Part shown: positions 33,954-42,746 of the stretch, one piece after another
Layout: each line of letters starts with the position of its first letter
How positions within the stretch are numbered: the stretch's first letter is position 1
Assembly: GCF_013377785.1 (NCBI RefSeq)
Contig: NZ_JABXWT010000002.1
Span: 186,001 to 250,000, forward strand
DNA: 64,000 nucleotides
Reading direction: 5' to 3'
Origin: Ruegeria haliotis
GTDB lineage: Bacteria > Pseudomonadota > Alphaproteobacteria > Rhodobacterales > Rhodobacteraceae
The notes under the pieces: model-generated
The model's input: the letters and a program-made list of their open reading frames with translations, nothing else
Database searches by the model: none
What the model was told of the DNA's origin: nothing
Translations under genes and position numbers: made by a program

Positions 33954-33990
33954 AAAAACAGAGAGCAGGTTTCCCTAACCCTCTGTTTTT
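33954..33990 (-). terminator. Rho-independent terminator of tRNA-Leu
   Basis: AAAAACAGAG at 33954-33963 pairs with CTCTGTTTTT at 33981-33990 around a 17-base loop. The minus-strand continuation is TTCTTTACTG. It begins five bases past the encoded CCA of the tRNA. Confidence 0.75.
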
Positions 33991-33994
33991 ACCT

Positions 33995-34080
33995 TGGTAC
34001 CCAAGGCCGGACTCGAACCGGCACGTCCGTTAGGACGGGGGATTTTGAATCCCCTGCGTCTACCATTCCGCCACTTGGGC
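33995..34080 (-). tRNA. tRNA-Leu (anticodon CAA)
   Basis: 86 bases on the minus strand, with CCA encoded at the 3' end. The acceptor stem GCCCAAG pairs with CTTGGGT. The anticodon stem GGGGA/TCCCC encloses TTCAAAA, giving anticodon CAA. The T-arm is GCCGGTTCGAGTCCGGC. A long variable arm (CCGTCCTAACGGACG), the mark of leucine and serine tRNAs, is present. Confidence 0.95.
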
Positions 34081-34135
34081 CACGGACACTGAATTAGCGT
34101 CCAACTCAGGGAAGGTCCAGAGGCAAAAATCAACC

Positions 34136-34141
34136 ATTATA
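34136..34141 (-). promoter_or_regulatory. Possible -10 element of tRNA-Leu
   Basis: A perfect TATAAT is read on the minus strand, 56 bases upstream of the tRNA 5' end. The -35 region at normal spacing is poor, so this is tentative. Confidence 0.35.
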
Positions 34142-34225
34142 CTGTTTGTTTTTCCGACGGCGGTTGACGGTACCGCAGGTGCATGGTTTCCCTTGCACGG
34201 TCTGAGAATGGGATATGAGTGCATT

Positions 34226-34804
34226 ATGTTGCGATCGCTGTATGACTGGACCATTCGGTTGGCAGAGCATCCTCATGCCTTATGGGCGCTGGCAATCGTG
34301 GCCTTCATCGAAAGCTCGGTTTTTCCGATTCCCCCCGATGTGCTGATGATCCCAATGATTCTGGCCCGCCCTTCACGCGCTTGGCTAATCGCTTCGGTTG
34401 CATTGGTGGCATCGGTTCTGGGCGGTATGTTGGGGTATGCGATCGGAGCATTCTTTTACGAAAGCATCGGTCAGCCTATTCTCGAATCGATGGGCAAAGC
34501 GCATGCCATGGAAGAGTTCAACACCCGCTTCAATGATTTCGGCTTCTGGGCCGTTCTGGCTGCAGGGGTCACCCCCTTCCCCTACAAGGTCATCACGATC
34601 ATGTCCGGCTGGACAGGGATGCCCTTGGGAACATTCATTGCCACATCCATTCTGGCCCGCGCATTGCGCTTTTTCCTGGTGGCTGGTTTGCTGTGGCGCT
34701 TTGGTGAGCCGATCCGGGACTTTATCGAGAAACGTCTGGGCCTGATGTTCACTCTGTTCATCATATTGCTGTTTGGCGGCTTCTTAGTGGTGCGATACCT
34801 ATGA
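34226..34804 (+). CDS. YqaA/DedA-like inner membrane protein (VTT fold)
   Basis: 192 aa from the ATG at 34226; an ATG at 34208 in the same frame is possible. The body has four to five hydrophobic helices. The YqaA-type sequence ESSVFPIPPDVLMIPM replaces the DedA FxxxxPGE motif, and AAGVTPFPYKVITIMSG is the second conserved re-entrant stretch. Relatives act as lipid scramblases or in membrane homeostasis. It overlaps dsbB by four bases (ATGA), so the two are cotranscribed. Confidence 0.87.
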   Translation: MLRSLYDWTIRLAEHPHALWALAIVAFIESSVFPIPPDVLMIPMILARPSRAWLIASVALVASVLGGMLGYAIGAFFYESIGQPILESMGKAHAMEEFNTRFNDFGFWAVLAAGVTPFPYKVITIMSGWTGMPLGTFIATSILARALRFFLVAGLLWRFGEPIRDFIEKRLGLMFTLFIILLFGGFLVVRYL

Positions 34805-35265
34805 CGAAAAGAACGACCTACGTCATTTTGGCTGCTGGCGGGTCCGCGGCCTTATTGCTGGGCGCATGGGGGTTTCAATACCTCGGCGGTATGGCGCCGT
34901 GCAAGATGTGTATCTGGCAGCGCTATCCTCATGGGGCGGCTGTGGTGATTGGGATCTTGGCATTGGCCTTGCCCAACCTGCGGCTGCTACCCCTCCTGGG
35001 CGCATTTGCGGCGATGATCACATCTGGCATTGGCCTGTACCACGCAGGCGTCGAGCGTAAGCTGTGGGAAGGACCGTCCAGCTGCACCTCGGGTGATATC
35101 GGTGGATTGTCGACGCAAGACCTGATGGATCAGATCATGTCCGCGCCTCTGGTACGCTGCGATGATATCCCGTGGGAAATGTTTGGCCTATCGATGGCGG
35201 GATGGAACGCAGCACTGTCGGCTGTGCTGGTATTTGTCTGGATCGCCGCCCTGCGTGCACGCTAA
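34801..35265 (+). CDS. dsbB: Disulfide bond formation protein B
   Basis: 154 aa with four membrane helices. The first periplasmic loop has the redox pair C34-K-M-C37 (APCKMCIWQRYPH, including the conserved QR that binds quinone). The second loop has C95 and C120. DsbB reoxidises DsbA and passes electrons to quinone. All four cysteines are present, so it should be active. It is translationally coupled to the YqaA-like gene and convergent with an HNH gene three bases away. Confidence 0.93.
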   Translation: MTKRTTYVILAAGGSAALLLGAWGFQYLGGMAPCKMCIWQRYPHGAAVVIGILALALPNLRLLPLLGAFAAMITSGIGLYHAGVERKLWEGPSSCTSGDIGGLSTQDLMDQIMSAPLVRCDDIPWEMFGLSMAGWNAALSAVLVFVWIAALRAR

Positions 35266-35268
35266 GCG

Positions 35269-35856
35269 TTATAACGCGTCCAGCTCGGCATCCCAGTAGA
35301 GGAAATCGATCCAGCTGTCATGCAGGTGATTGGGCGGGAATTTGCGTCCAATATTGCGCAGCGATTCGGCATCCGGCTGGCGCGGAGGCTTGCGCAGTGT
35401 CATCCGGGCCTGCCGCAAAGACTTGGAGCCCTTGCGCAGGTTGCACGGGCTACACGCGGCCACGACATTCTGCCAGCTTGTCACGCCCCCCGCTGCGCGC
35501 GGCACCACGTGATCAAACGTCAGATCGCCCCGGCTGCCGCAATACTGACAGCAGAATTCATCCCGCAAAAATAAATTAAAGCGCGTGAAGGCCACGCGCT
35601 TTCTGGGTTTTACATAGTCTTTCAACACAACGACCGAGGGTATTCGGATCTCGGTACTGGGGCTGCGGACCACTTCGTCATATTCAGCGACGATATCCAC
35701 CCGGTCCAGCCAAGCGGCCTTGATCGCTTCCTGCCAAGGCCACAGGGACAGTGGATAGTAGGACAACGGGCGGTAATCGGCGTTCAAAACCAATGCCGGA
35801 TGATGCTTGAGCGCACCAGGCTCCCTGACAAATTCGGTTCTGAAGTCTCCGTCCAT
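35269..35856 (-). CDS. HNH endonuclease domain protein
   Basis: 195 aa. The HNH fold lies around residues 100-145: CQYCG, then LTFDHVVPRAAGG with the catalytic His, then NVVAACSPCNLRKGS, which carries the second CxxC and the final N and K. Two CxxC pairs would bind structural zinc. This protein is widespread in alphaproteobacteria as a lone chromosomal gene. No restriction or mobile partner is nearby, so a housekeeping DNA-processing role is more likely than defence. Confidence 0.88.
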   Translation of the reverse strand: MDGDFRTEFVREPGALKHHPALVLNADYRPLSYYPLSLWPWQEAIKAAWLDRVDIVAEYDEVVRSPSTEIRIPSVVVLKDYVKPRKRVAFTRFNLFLRDEFCCQYCGSRGDLTFDHVVPRAAGGVTSWQNVVAACSPCNLRKGSKSLRQARMTLRKPPRQPDAESLRNIGRKFPPNHLHDSWIDFLYWDAELDAL

Positions 35857-36022
35857 AACAGATTCGCTCCTCGCTCTGCACTGCCCGTTTATGGCACCAG
35901 AGCGGGGAACACCCGCCCCGGCCTTACTTTAACTATATATCGTGGTAAAACTCTGACAAGGCCTGATTTTACACAATATCTCGGGGATTGAGTAATCCGA
36001 GTCGGTAACAGACACGTGACAG

Positions 36023-36031
36023 TTATCCACA
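36023..36031. promoter_or_regulatory. Single consensus DnaA box
   Basis: The sequence TTATCCACA stands in the 213-base gap between the HNH and pseudouridine synthase genes, 39 bases before the latter. It matches the DnaA box consensus exactly. No second box or AT-rich unwinding element is near, so it is not an origin. Confidence 0.35.
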
Positions 36032-36069
36032 GGTTGCACACAGGCTGCAGCTCAGGCTATGGCGACGGG

Positions 36070-36675
36070 ATGTCCTGGTTTATCCGATTCAACAAACCCT
36101 TTGATGTGTTGCCGCAGTTTACCGACCGCGCGCATACCGAGTCGCCGCGCAGTACGCTGTCTGATTTCATCGACCTGCCTGATGTCTATCCGGCGGGCCG
36201 TCTGGATCGCGATAGCGAGGGGCTGATGCTACTGACCGATAATGGGCGCTTGCAGGCGCAGATCTCGGACCCGAAACACAAGATGGCCAAGACCTATTGG
36301 GTACAGGTCGAGGGTATTCCGGACGCAGCGGCGCTCAAAGGTTTGCGGGACGGGGTCGAGCTGAAGGATGGCCTGACCCGCCCGGCCAAGGTGCGCCAGA
36401 TTGACGAACCGACCGGTCTTTGGCCTCGCACGCCTCCGATCCGTGAGCGTAAGACAGTGCCGGACAGCTGGATTGAACTAATCCTGCGCGAAGGCAAGAA
36501 CCGTCAGGTGCGCCGGATGACTGCTGCCGTTGGGCTGCCGACGCTGCGCCTTATTCGCTATCAGATCGGGGATTGGACGTTGGACAACCTGGCCCCCGGA
36601 GCATGGGACAGCCTGCAGATGCCCGCATTGAACAGCGCACCGCAACGAAAACGGGACCGCCGCACCCGCCGGTGA
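36070..36675 (+). CDS. RsuA/RluE-family pseudouridine synthase
   Basis: 201 aa from the ATG at 36070; an upstream in-frame ATG at 36016 is without support. The catalytic Asp is in [19 protein letters not shown]. The KTYWVQVEG and [20 protein letters not shown] motifs are typical of the RsuA/RluB/E/F family. There is no S4 domain, as in RluE, which modifies U2457 of 23S rRNA. The C-terminus is rich in Arg. Confidence 0.9.
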   Translation: MSWFIRFNKPFDVLPQFTDRAHTESPRSTLSDFIDLPDVYPAGRLDRDSEGLMLLTDNGRLQAQISDPKHKMAKTYWVQVEGIPDAAALKGLRDGVELKDGLTRPAKVRQIDEPTGLWPRTPPIRERKTVPDSWIELILREGKNRQVRRMTAAVGLPTLRLIRYQIGDWTLDNLAPGAWDSLQMPALNSAPQRKRDRRTRR

Positions 36676-36707
36676 CAGAACCCACCCCAGTCTGCTAAAC
36701 TGGGATT

Positions 36708-37133
36708 ATGAAACTGACGCCTGACATACCAACCCCTTCGGCCATTCTGGAAGCGGCGCTTTATGTGGATGATCTTGAGGCGGCTGAACAGTTCTATGGC
36801 GAGATATTGGGTCTGGACCAAATCCAGCGCGTCCCGGACCGCCACGTATTTTATCGCGTTGGTGGGTCGGTTCTGTTGCTGTTCAACCCTGATCAGACCG
36901 AACAACAGCCCAGCAATTCGGACTTGCCCGTTCCACCACACGGCGCACGGGGTCCAGGGCATGTGTGCCTTGTGCTGACTCGGGACGAAATCATGGCAAT
37001 GCGCAAGCACTTGCTGGATTGGAACATTCCCATTGATGCCGAGTTCGATTGGCCGAGCGGTGCGCGATCCCTGTATGTGCGAGACCCTGCGGGAAATTCG
37101 GTTGAATTTGCAGAATCTCACCTGTGGACTTAA
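36708..37133 (+). CDS. VOC-family protein (glyoxalase/bleomycin resistance fold)
   Basis: 141 aa with two beta-alpha-beta-beta-beta modules: ILEAALYVDDLEAAEQFYGEILG opens the first (counted in two parts), and GPGHVCLVL and VRDPAGNSVEFAE lie in the second. A His in GHVCL and Glu in NSVEFAE fit metal ligand positions. The substrate cannot be told. Its last four bases overlap the end of the convergent GNAT gene. Confidence 0.85.
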   Translation: MKLTPDIPTPSAILEAALYVDDLEAAEQFYGEILGLDQIQRVPDRHVFYRVGGSVLLLFNPDQTEQQPSNSDLPVPPHGARGPGHVCLVLTRDEIMAMRKHLLDWNIPIDAEFDWPSGARSLYVRDPAGNSVEFAESHLWT

Positions 37134-37618
37134 CGTAAATCCAACCGCTTCGAGATGCGATCCACTGGAGTACCGTCGCGCAATGGAACGCCATACGCGA
37201 CTGAGTAATCTCGAAACCCCATCTTTTCATAGTAACTTAGACCAGACGAGTTATCGGCCCTTATGGTCGCATTGATGGCTTGGAACCCCAACGCGCCCGC
37301 CATCTTGACTGTTTCATTGAACAGAGCACGCCCCACCCCTTTCAGCACCCGCTCAGGGCGCGCAAAGGTGGCGATGTCTGCGCAATCTTCAGGTAACGCC
37401 TCATGCGTACCCAGCCATTGGAACCCGGCTACGCCCCCTTGATCGTCCAGTGCAACTTGGCAGCAGATCTTGTCCGCCCCATCCAGATAGCTTTGTGCAA
37501 ACAACGGCTCCGAGAACGGAATCTCAAACGCAGTCGTTCCCCCGATAGCGATGATCTGGTTAAGGATGTGGCAAGCCTCGGCCACATCCTCTCGCATCAT
37601 TGGGCGGACCGCGATCAT
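37130..37618 (-). CDS. GNAT-family N-acetyltransferase
   Basis: 162 aa. The N-terminus (IAVRPMMREDVAEACHILNQI) and the acetyl-CoA-binding region (RPERVLKGVGRALFNETVKMA) match the GNAT fold, and ADNSSGLSYYEKMGFRDY is the typical C-terminal motif. The layout resembles small-molecule acetyltransferases such as phosphinothricin acetyltransferase relatives. It is two bases downstream of the esterase gene, and the substrate is unknown. Confidence 0.87.
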   Translation of the reverse strand: MIAVRPMMREDVAEACHILNQIIAIGGTTAFEIPFSEPLFAQSYLDGADKICCQVALDDQGGVAGFQWLGTHEALPEDCADIATFARPERVLKGVGRALFNETVKMAGALGFQAINATIRADNSSGLSYYEKMGFRDYSVAYGVPLRDGTPVDRISKRLDLR

Positions 37619-37620
37619 GG

Positions 37621-38286
37621 TTACAGACTCAGCTTGTCGCGCATGAAGGCCAAGGCAACACTCAGACCATCGGGGGCAATACCGTGACCGGTGCCTTTCA
37701 TGACATGCGCATAGACTTCCTTGAAACCCGCAGTTTGCAAGGCTTCGGCGGCCTCGGGCAGAGATTGCGGTGGCACCACATCATCGGCATCTCCGTGCAC
37801 CAACAGGATGGGCATCCGGCTGACCACCTCATCCGCCAGCAAATCGGGTTCCAATAGTCGGCCCGAGAAGGCAACGATACCCGCCACAGGGTCCTCGCGG
37901 CGCGGGGCGACGTGCAGACTCATCATTGTGCCTTGGGAAAAGCCAAACAGCACGACCTGTTCCGGCAGAACGTCCTCGTCCACCATCAAAGCGTCGAGGA
38001 ATGCGTCGAAATCCGCGACTGCCATTTCCATGCCCCGGTGCGCCTCTTCCTCGGACGAGCCATCGATCCACGGGATCGGGAACCACTGAAACCCATTGGG
38101 CATTCCGGCGATCTGTTCAGGCGCATCGGGGGCTACAAACAGCGTATCTGGCAGATGTTCACCCAAGGGATCGGCCAATCCCAGCAGGTCCGCCCCGTTT
38201 GCACCATAGCCGTGCACGAACACCACGACCGAGCGTGTATCGCCCGAAACCGGCTCTTTTAGGAGCGCGTTCAAAACCCGTGTCAT
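37621..38286 (-). CDS. Small alpha/beta hydrolase (carboxylesterase/phospholipase type)
   Basis: 221 aa. The oxyanion region is VVFVHGYGANGADLLGLA, the nucleophile elbow is GFSQG, the acid is in VHGDADDVVPP and the catalytic His is in GTGHGIAPDG. All parts of the Ser-Asp-His triad are present. This size and motif set match the YpfH/human APT-like carboxylesterase family. It overlaps the AlkA-like gene (ATGA) and is followed at once by the GNAT gene, giving a three-gene minus-strand operon. Confidence 0.9.
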   Translation of the reverse strand: MTRVLNALLKEPVSGDTRSVVVFVHGYGANGADLLGLADPLGEHLPDTLFVAPDAPEQIAGMPNGFQWFPIPWIDGSSEEEAHRGMEMAVADFDAFLDALMVDEDVLPEQVVLFGFSQGTMMSLHVAPRREDPVAGIVAFSGRLLEPDLLADEVVSRMPILLVHGDADDVVPPQSLPEAAEALQTAGFKEVYAHVMKGTGHGIAPDGLSVALAFMRDKLSL

Positions 38287-38915
38287 CTGATCCCTTCTCT
38301 GTCTTTAGCCACCCGGTAATAGGCCCACAGAACCCGGGCCGCAACCGACCGCCAGGGGGACCAATCTTCTGCCATCTTCCGCAGTTCTTTATCCGTGGGA
38401 CGCTTGGGCAGGTCATAGAGAATCCGAGCCGCCTCTTGCAGCGCCAGATCGCCCGGCGCAATCACATCAGCCCGGCCCAGTGAGAACATGGCATAAATCT
38501 CTGCCGTCCAGACTCCGATACCCGGCACTTCGGTCAACACCGTAATGACATCCTCATTAGGGGCGTCGCGTAAGGCTTTGTAATCAATACGCGCATCGGC
38601 CAAGGCCCGTGCATATCGGATTTTCTGACGGCTCAGCCCAACGGCGCGCATATCATCATCCGTGGCCCACATGATCTTGCGAGGCCCAGTCAGTTTCGCA
38701 TCCTTCAATCGTTTCCAGATTGCATTGGCCGAGGCGACGCTGACCTGCTGACTGACAATAGCGCTAAGCAGCTGGGCAAACCCGTCTGGGCGACGACGCA
38801 ACGGCAATGGGCCTGTCTGCTCCATCGCGTGCGCCAAGCGCGGGCATGTATTGGCCAGCCATTGCGCCCCCTCGGAAACGCAATCCGGCGTTTCGATAAT
38901 TCGTCCTACGGTCAT
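38283..38915 (-). CDS. DNA-3-methyladenine glycosylase II family (AlkA-like)
   Basis: 210 aa from the ATG at 38915, with GGAGAA in front; the open frame extends upstream into the divergent promoter without a start signal. The HhH-GPD core shows LLSAIVSQQVSVASA, the hairpin LTEVPGIGVWTAEIY and the catalytic Asp in VIAPGDLAL. The enzyme removes alkylated bases. It lacks the N-terminal domain of E. coli AlkA, like many alphaproteobacterial members. It is divergent from an MFS transporter. Confidence 0.9.
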   Translation of the reverse strand: MTVGRIIETPDCVSEGAQWLANTCPRLAHAMEQTGPLPLRRRPDGFAQLLSAIVSQQVSVASANAIWKRLKDAKLTGPRKIMWATDDDMRAVGLSRQKIRYARALADARIDYKALRDAPNEDVITVLTEVPGIGVWTAEIYAMFSLGRADVIAPGDLALQEAARILYDLPKRPTDKELRKMAEDWSPWRSVAARVLWAYYRVAKDREGIR

Positions 38916-39012
38916 GCGTTCTCCGGTTTGTAGCACAGGCCGCACGTTAGGCGCCTTTGTCGCATATGCAACCCGCTTGTGTGCAACCGTTTTCGCCGAT
39001 ACGCATACGCGC

Positions 39013-40239
39013 ATGACAATGACCACCGCCACCCCGGACAATTCTCAGGCCAAACGCAATGTCGCCGTTCTGGTCGCTGCGCAATCTATTCTTGGGGCGC
39101 AAATGCCGATGATTTTCATCGTCGGCGGTCTGGCCGGGCAGTCACTGGCAAGCAATCCGTGCCTTGCAACCCTGCCCATTTCGCTGATCGTTCTGGGATC
39201 GATGCTGGCGGCGACACCGATCTCGGCCATCATGCAAAAATGGGGACGTCGCGCCGGTTTTCTGGTCGGTGCAACTGCCGGCGCCTGTGGCGGGCTTGTC
39301 GGTGCATACGGTTTGTTTTTAGGATCTTTCCCGGTGTTCCTGCTGGGCAGCCTGTTGACCGGCATATACATGAGCGCACACGGCTTCTACCGCTTCGCCG
39401 CCGCCGACACCGCATCGGACAATTTCCGCCCCAAAGCGATTTCCTATGTCATGGCGGGCGGATTGGCAGCCGCGATCATCGGGCCTCAGATCGTCAAACT
39501 GACCTCGACAGCCTATGTCATTCCATTTCTCGGCACGTATATCGCAGTGATCGCGTTGAACGTGTTCGGCTCGGCTCTGTTCTTCTTTCTCGACATTCCG
39601 ACACCGCCAAAACCGGCAGCGGATGCACCAAAGGGTCGGTCGCGTCTGGAGTTGTTGAAGACCCCGCGGATCGCCGTTGCGATCATTTGCGCCATGGTGT
39701 CTTACGCGTTGATGAACTTGGTGATGACCTCGACACCGCTGGCCGTTGTTGGCTGTGGGTTCACCCCCAATGACGCAGCTGATGTCGTTACAACCCACGT
39801 GTTGGCGATGTATGTACCCAGCTTTTTCACCGGTCATCTGATTGCGCGGTTCGGCGTCGAAAAGATCATGGCACTCGGTTTGGTTATCCTGGCCGGGGCG
39901 GGTGTGGTGGCGTTGCAGGGCGTCGACTTGGGCAACTTCTTCATCGCTCTGATATTGCTGGGCGTTGGCTGGAACTTTGGCTTTATCGGTGCGACCAGCA
40001 TGCTCGCCGCCTCGCACGAAATCCACGAGCGTGGACGGATGCAAGGTCTGAACGATCTGCTGGTGTTCGGCGGTGTAACCGTTGCGTCGCTGGCCTCTGG
40101 CGGCTTGATGAACTGTTCGGGCGGCTCTCCGGTCGAGGGATGGACTGCTGTGAACCTGGCGATGATCCCCTTGCTAACGCTGGCAGGTGGCGCCCTTCTG
40201 TGGCTGGTGTTGCGACCCACAGATCAAGAAACGGTTTGA
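39013..40239 (+). CDS. MFS transporter
   Basis: 408 aa from the ATG at 39013 (another ATG at 39019 is possible). Twelve hydrophobic helices are visible. The loop between helices 2 and 3 reads MQKWGRRAGFLVGATAG, a variant of the MFS signature GxxxDRxGRR. A long cytoplasmic loop near the middle (TPPKPAADAPKGRSRLELL) separates the halves. This subgroup resembles YcaD/NreB-like predicted efflux proteins. The substrate is not predictable. Confidence 0.85.
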   Translation: MTMTTATPDNSQAKRNVAVLVAAQSILGAQMPMIFIVGGLAGQSLASNPCLATLPISLIVLGSMLAATPISAIMQKWGRRAGFLVGATAGACGGLVGAYGLFLGSFPVFLLGSLLTGIYMSAHGFYRFAAADTASDNFRPKAISYVMAGGLAAAIIGPQIVKLTSTAYVIPFLGTYIAVIALNVFGSALFFFLDIPTPPKPAADAPKGRSRLELLKTPRIAVAIICAMVSYALMNLVMTSTPLAVVGCGFTPNDAADVVTTHVLAMYVPSFFTGHLIARFGVEKIMALGLVILAGAGVVALQGVDLGNFFIALILLGVGWNFGFIGATSMLAASHEIHERGRMQGLNDLLVFGGVTVASLASGGLMNCSGGSPVEGWTAVNLAMIPLLTLAGGALLWLVLRPTDQETV

Positions 40240-40245
40240 TGCCAG

Positions 40246-41028
40246 TCACCAACGCCCTGTAGCTGCGGTCCACATCAGCGACAGCCTTCGACGTATCTCG
40301 CCCTGCGCCAAAGCGCCTGCAGCAACCCGTTCCGGACGCGCCACGACCTGTTTCAATATCCATTCAGCCTGCCATCCGGTATAAAGCGCCGGGCGAGCTT
40401 GCTCTGATACCGCAGCACGGTTCGCTTTAGCAGATGTCAGCCTGTCGAGCGCTTTTTGAGCCAACTTCTGTACGCCCTCTGGTGTTCCATCCAGCAAAGG
40501 GATGCGCCCACGCGCTTCAAGATCAGGGATGGCACGGAGCCAGTTTGCAACGCCAACGCCATAACCGAAATCCCGCAAGACATCCTCGTCCGCCTCACCC
40601 AGAGCTTGCGCTGACGCAGCAAACAGCGACCCCGCACTGAGATTGATATAGGCGTCGAAATGATCCTGATCCTCAAACGGATCGCGATAAATATCCCAAC
40701 GCCGCACAGCCACGTATTCGTCCAGTTTCTCTGCCAGATGCGGCGATAGAACCCGTGACAGCGGTGTCACCACCTCGTGCCGACGCACGGTTGGTCCCTG
40801 AGCAATTTCCTGCAGCGCATCACGCCACCATTGCAGACGCATCTCGGCAATCATTGCCTCTTGCGTGACCCATGGCGCACGGGCAACCTCGACGTTCAAC
40901 GCATAGATCGGAAACAGCACCGCGCGCGCGGGCACAGGGGCTGCCATGGCGGCCAGAAAACGGTCCGGATCGGCACGATGCACCAGCGCGGCGCAGGCTT
41001 TGACGTCATCGTCAAAGGCAACGCTCAC
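40246..41028 (-). CDS. Phytoene/squalene-synthase-like protein (NDUFAF6-like)
   Basis: 260 aa from a GTG at 41028 that overlaps the cimA stop as GTGA. The fold is that of squalene/phytoene synthases, with FPIYALNVEVARAPW and AEMRLQWWRDALQEI typical of the NDUFAF6-like branch, whose mitochondrial member helps assemble respiratory complex I. Both Asp-rich substrate motifs are degraded: the first helix has none, and the second reads AIPDLEARGRIP instead of a DxxxD motif. Prenyl-transferase activity is therefore doubtful. A complex I assembly role is inference. Confidence 0.8.
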   Translation of the reverse strand: MSVAFDDDVKACAALVHRADPDRFLAAMAAPVPARAVLFPIYALNVEVARAPWVTQEAMIAEMRLQWWRDALQEIAQGPTVRRHEVVTPLSRVLSPHLAEKLDEYVAVRRWDIYRDPFEDQDHFDAYINLSAGSLFAASAQALGEADEDVLRDFGYGVGVANWLRAIPDLEARGRIPLLDGTPEGVQKLAQKALDRLTSAKANRAAVSEQARPALYTGWQAEWILKQVVARPERVAAGALAQGEIRRRLSLMWTAATGRW

Positions 41029-42662
41029 TCTGCAGCAGCCTTCTGAGGCCCGCAATCGCGCACCAGTTTCCACTGGATTGCATCCAGCAACGCCTCAAAT
41101 GACGCATCCACTATGTTCGCACTAACGCCCACAGTGGACCAGCGCCGCCCCTGCCCGTCTTCACTGTCAATGATGACACGCGTAACCGCCTCGGTCCCGC
41201 CCTGGGTTATGCGAACTTTGAAATCGACCAGATGCATGTCGTCCAGTATCCGGGAGTATTGTCCCAAATCTTTGGACAGAGCCTTGGCCAAAGCGTTAAC
41301 CGGCCCCCGGTCACTACCGCTCCCGTCTAGTGACTCGCTAACTGATAGCTTCTTTTCGCCATCGACCTTCACAACGACTACGGCCTCGGACAGGCTGACC
41401 ATCTTGTTATACTTGTTCTTGCGCCGTTCAACGGTGACCTTGTAGCGTTTGACCTCGAAGAACTGCGGCAATTGCCCCAACTCGTCCCGCGCCAACAGCT
41501 CGAAACTGGCCTGCGCCGTGTCATAGGAATAGCCCTCGGCCTCGCGCTGCTTGATCCGCTCCAGAATACGTCCCAAAGCCGGGTTACCTGCATCCACTGT
41601 CAGCCCGGCTTCGGTCAGACGTTTGCGCAAGTTCGACTGTCCAGCCTGGTTCGACATCGGAATGATGCGCGCATTGCCGACAGTGGCCGGGTCAACATGC
41701 TCGTAGGTCGTGGGGTCCTTGAGGATCGCACTGGCATGCAGCCCCGCCTTATGCGCAAAGGCCGACGCCCCGACATAGGCTGACTGCTTTCTGGGCACCC
41801 GGTTCAGAATGTCGTCCAGCATCCGACTGATCCTGGTTAGCCCCGCAAGGCTCTCGCGGTTGACCCCTATTTCGAATTGCGAAGCATAAGGTTGTTTCAG
41901 CAACAAGGTTGGGATCAACGCCGTCAGGTTCGCATTGCCGCAGCGCTCACCCAAACCGTTCAGCGTTCCCTGAATCTGTCGCGCCCCAGCATCGACTGCT
42001 GCCAGAGAGCACGCCACAGCGTTTTCAGTGTCGTTATGGGTATGAATACCCAACCGGTCGCCAGGCAGCCCGGCCGCGATCAGGTCCGAGACGATGCGCC
42101 CGACTTCTGCAGGCAACGCGCCACCATTCGTGTCGCACAATACAACCCATCGCGCGCCAGCATCCAAGGCCGCGCGACAAACCTGAACCGCGTATTCAGG
42201 ATTATCCTTGTAGCCGTCAAAGAAATGCTCGGCATCAAACAGGGCCTCACGCCCCTGCGCCACTACATGCGCAACCGAGGCCCGAACGTTTTCAGTATTC
42301 TCGTCTAACGATATGCCAAGCGCCTGCGTGACATGATAGTCATGCGATTTACCCACCAGACACACCGCCTGCGTGCCCGCATTCATCACAGCAGCCAACA
42401 CATCGTCATTCTCTGCCGACCGCCCCGACCGTTTGGTCATGCCAAATGCCGTCAGCCGGGCTGTGGTCTTGAGTGCAGCCTCAAAAAACGCGCTGTCGGT
42501 CGGATTTGCACCCGGCCATCCGCCTTCGATGTAATCAACTCCCAACTCATCCAGAGCTTGCGCAATCTGCACTTTCTCGGCCGTCGAAAACTGCACGCCC
42601 TGTGTCTGCTGCCCGTCGCGCAGCGTGGTGTCATAGAGGTAGAGGCGTTCCTTGGTCATCAT
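41025..42662 (-). CDS. cimA: Citramalate synthase
   Basis: 545 aa starting MMTKERLYLYDTTLRDG. The HMGL-like TIM barrel carries the catalytic start DTTLRDGQQTQG and the metal-binding HTHNDTENAVACSLAA. The later GERCGNANL and AFAHKAGLHASAI stretches match the LeuA/CimA family. The C-terminal about 130 residues form the LeuA-type allosteric domain. CimA condenses pyruvate and acetyl-CoA to citramalate for isoleucine synthesis from pyruvate; LeuA-like homologues are shorter in the barrel-linker part. It is coupled to the phytoene-synthase-like gene downstream. Confidence 0.92.
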   Translation of the reverse strand: MMTKERLYLYDTTLRDGQQTQGVQFSTAEKVQIAQALDELGVDYIEGGWPGANPTDSAFFEAALKTTARLTAFGMTKRSGRSAENDDVLAAVMNAGTQAVCLVGKSHDYHVTQALGISLDENTENVRASVAHVVAQGREALFDAEHFFDGYKDNPEYAVQVCRAALDAGARWVVLCDTNGGALPAEVGRIVSDLIAAGLPGDRLGIHTHNDTENAVACSLAAVDAGARQIQGTLNGLGERCGNANLTALIPTLLLKQPYASQFEIGVNRESLAGLTRISRMLDDILNRVPRKQSAYVGASAFAHKAGLHASAILKDPTTYEHVDPATVGNARIIPMSNQAGQSNLRKRLTEAGLTVDAGNPALGRILERIKQREAEGYSYDTAQASFELLARDELGQLPQFFEVKRYKVTVERRKNKYNKMVSLSEAVVVVKVDGEKKLSVSESLDGSGSDRGPVNALAKALSKDLGQYSRILDDMHLVDFKVRITQGGTEAVTRVIIDSEDGQGRRWSTVGVSANIVDASFEALLDAIQWKLVRDCGPQKAAAE

Positions 42663-42746
42663 TCTGGCTCTTTGGCTTGACCGGGCAGCGCCCGGCCCGG
42701 GTTGGGCGTGAAGCGCCCGCTCATGGGGCTGGTCGGGCGTTTTCTA

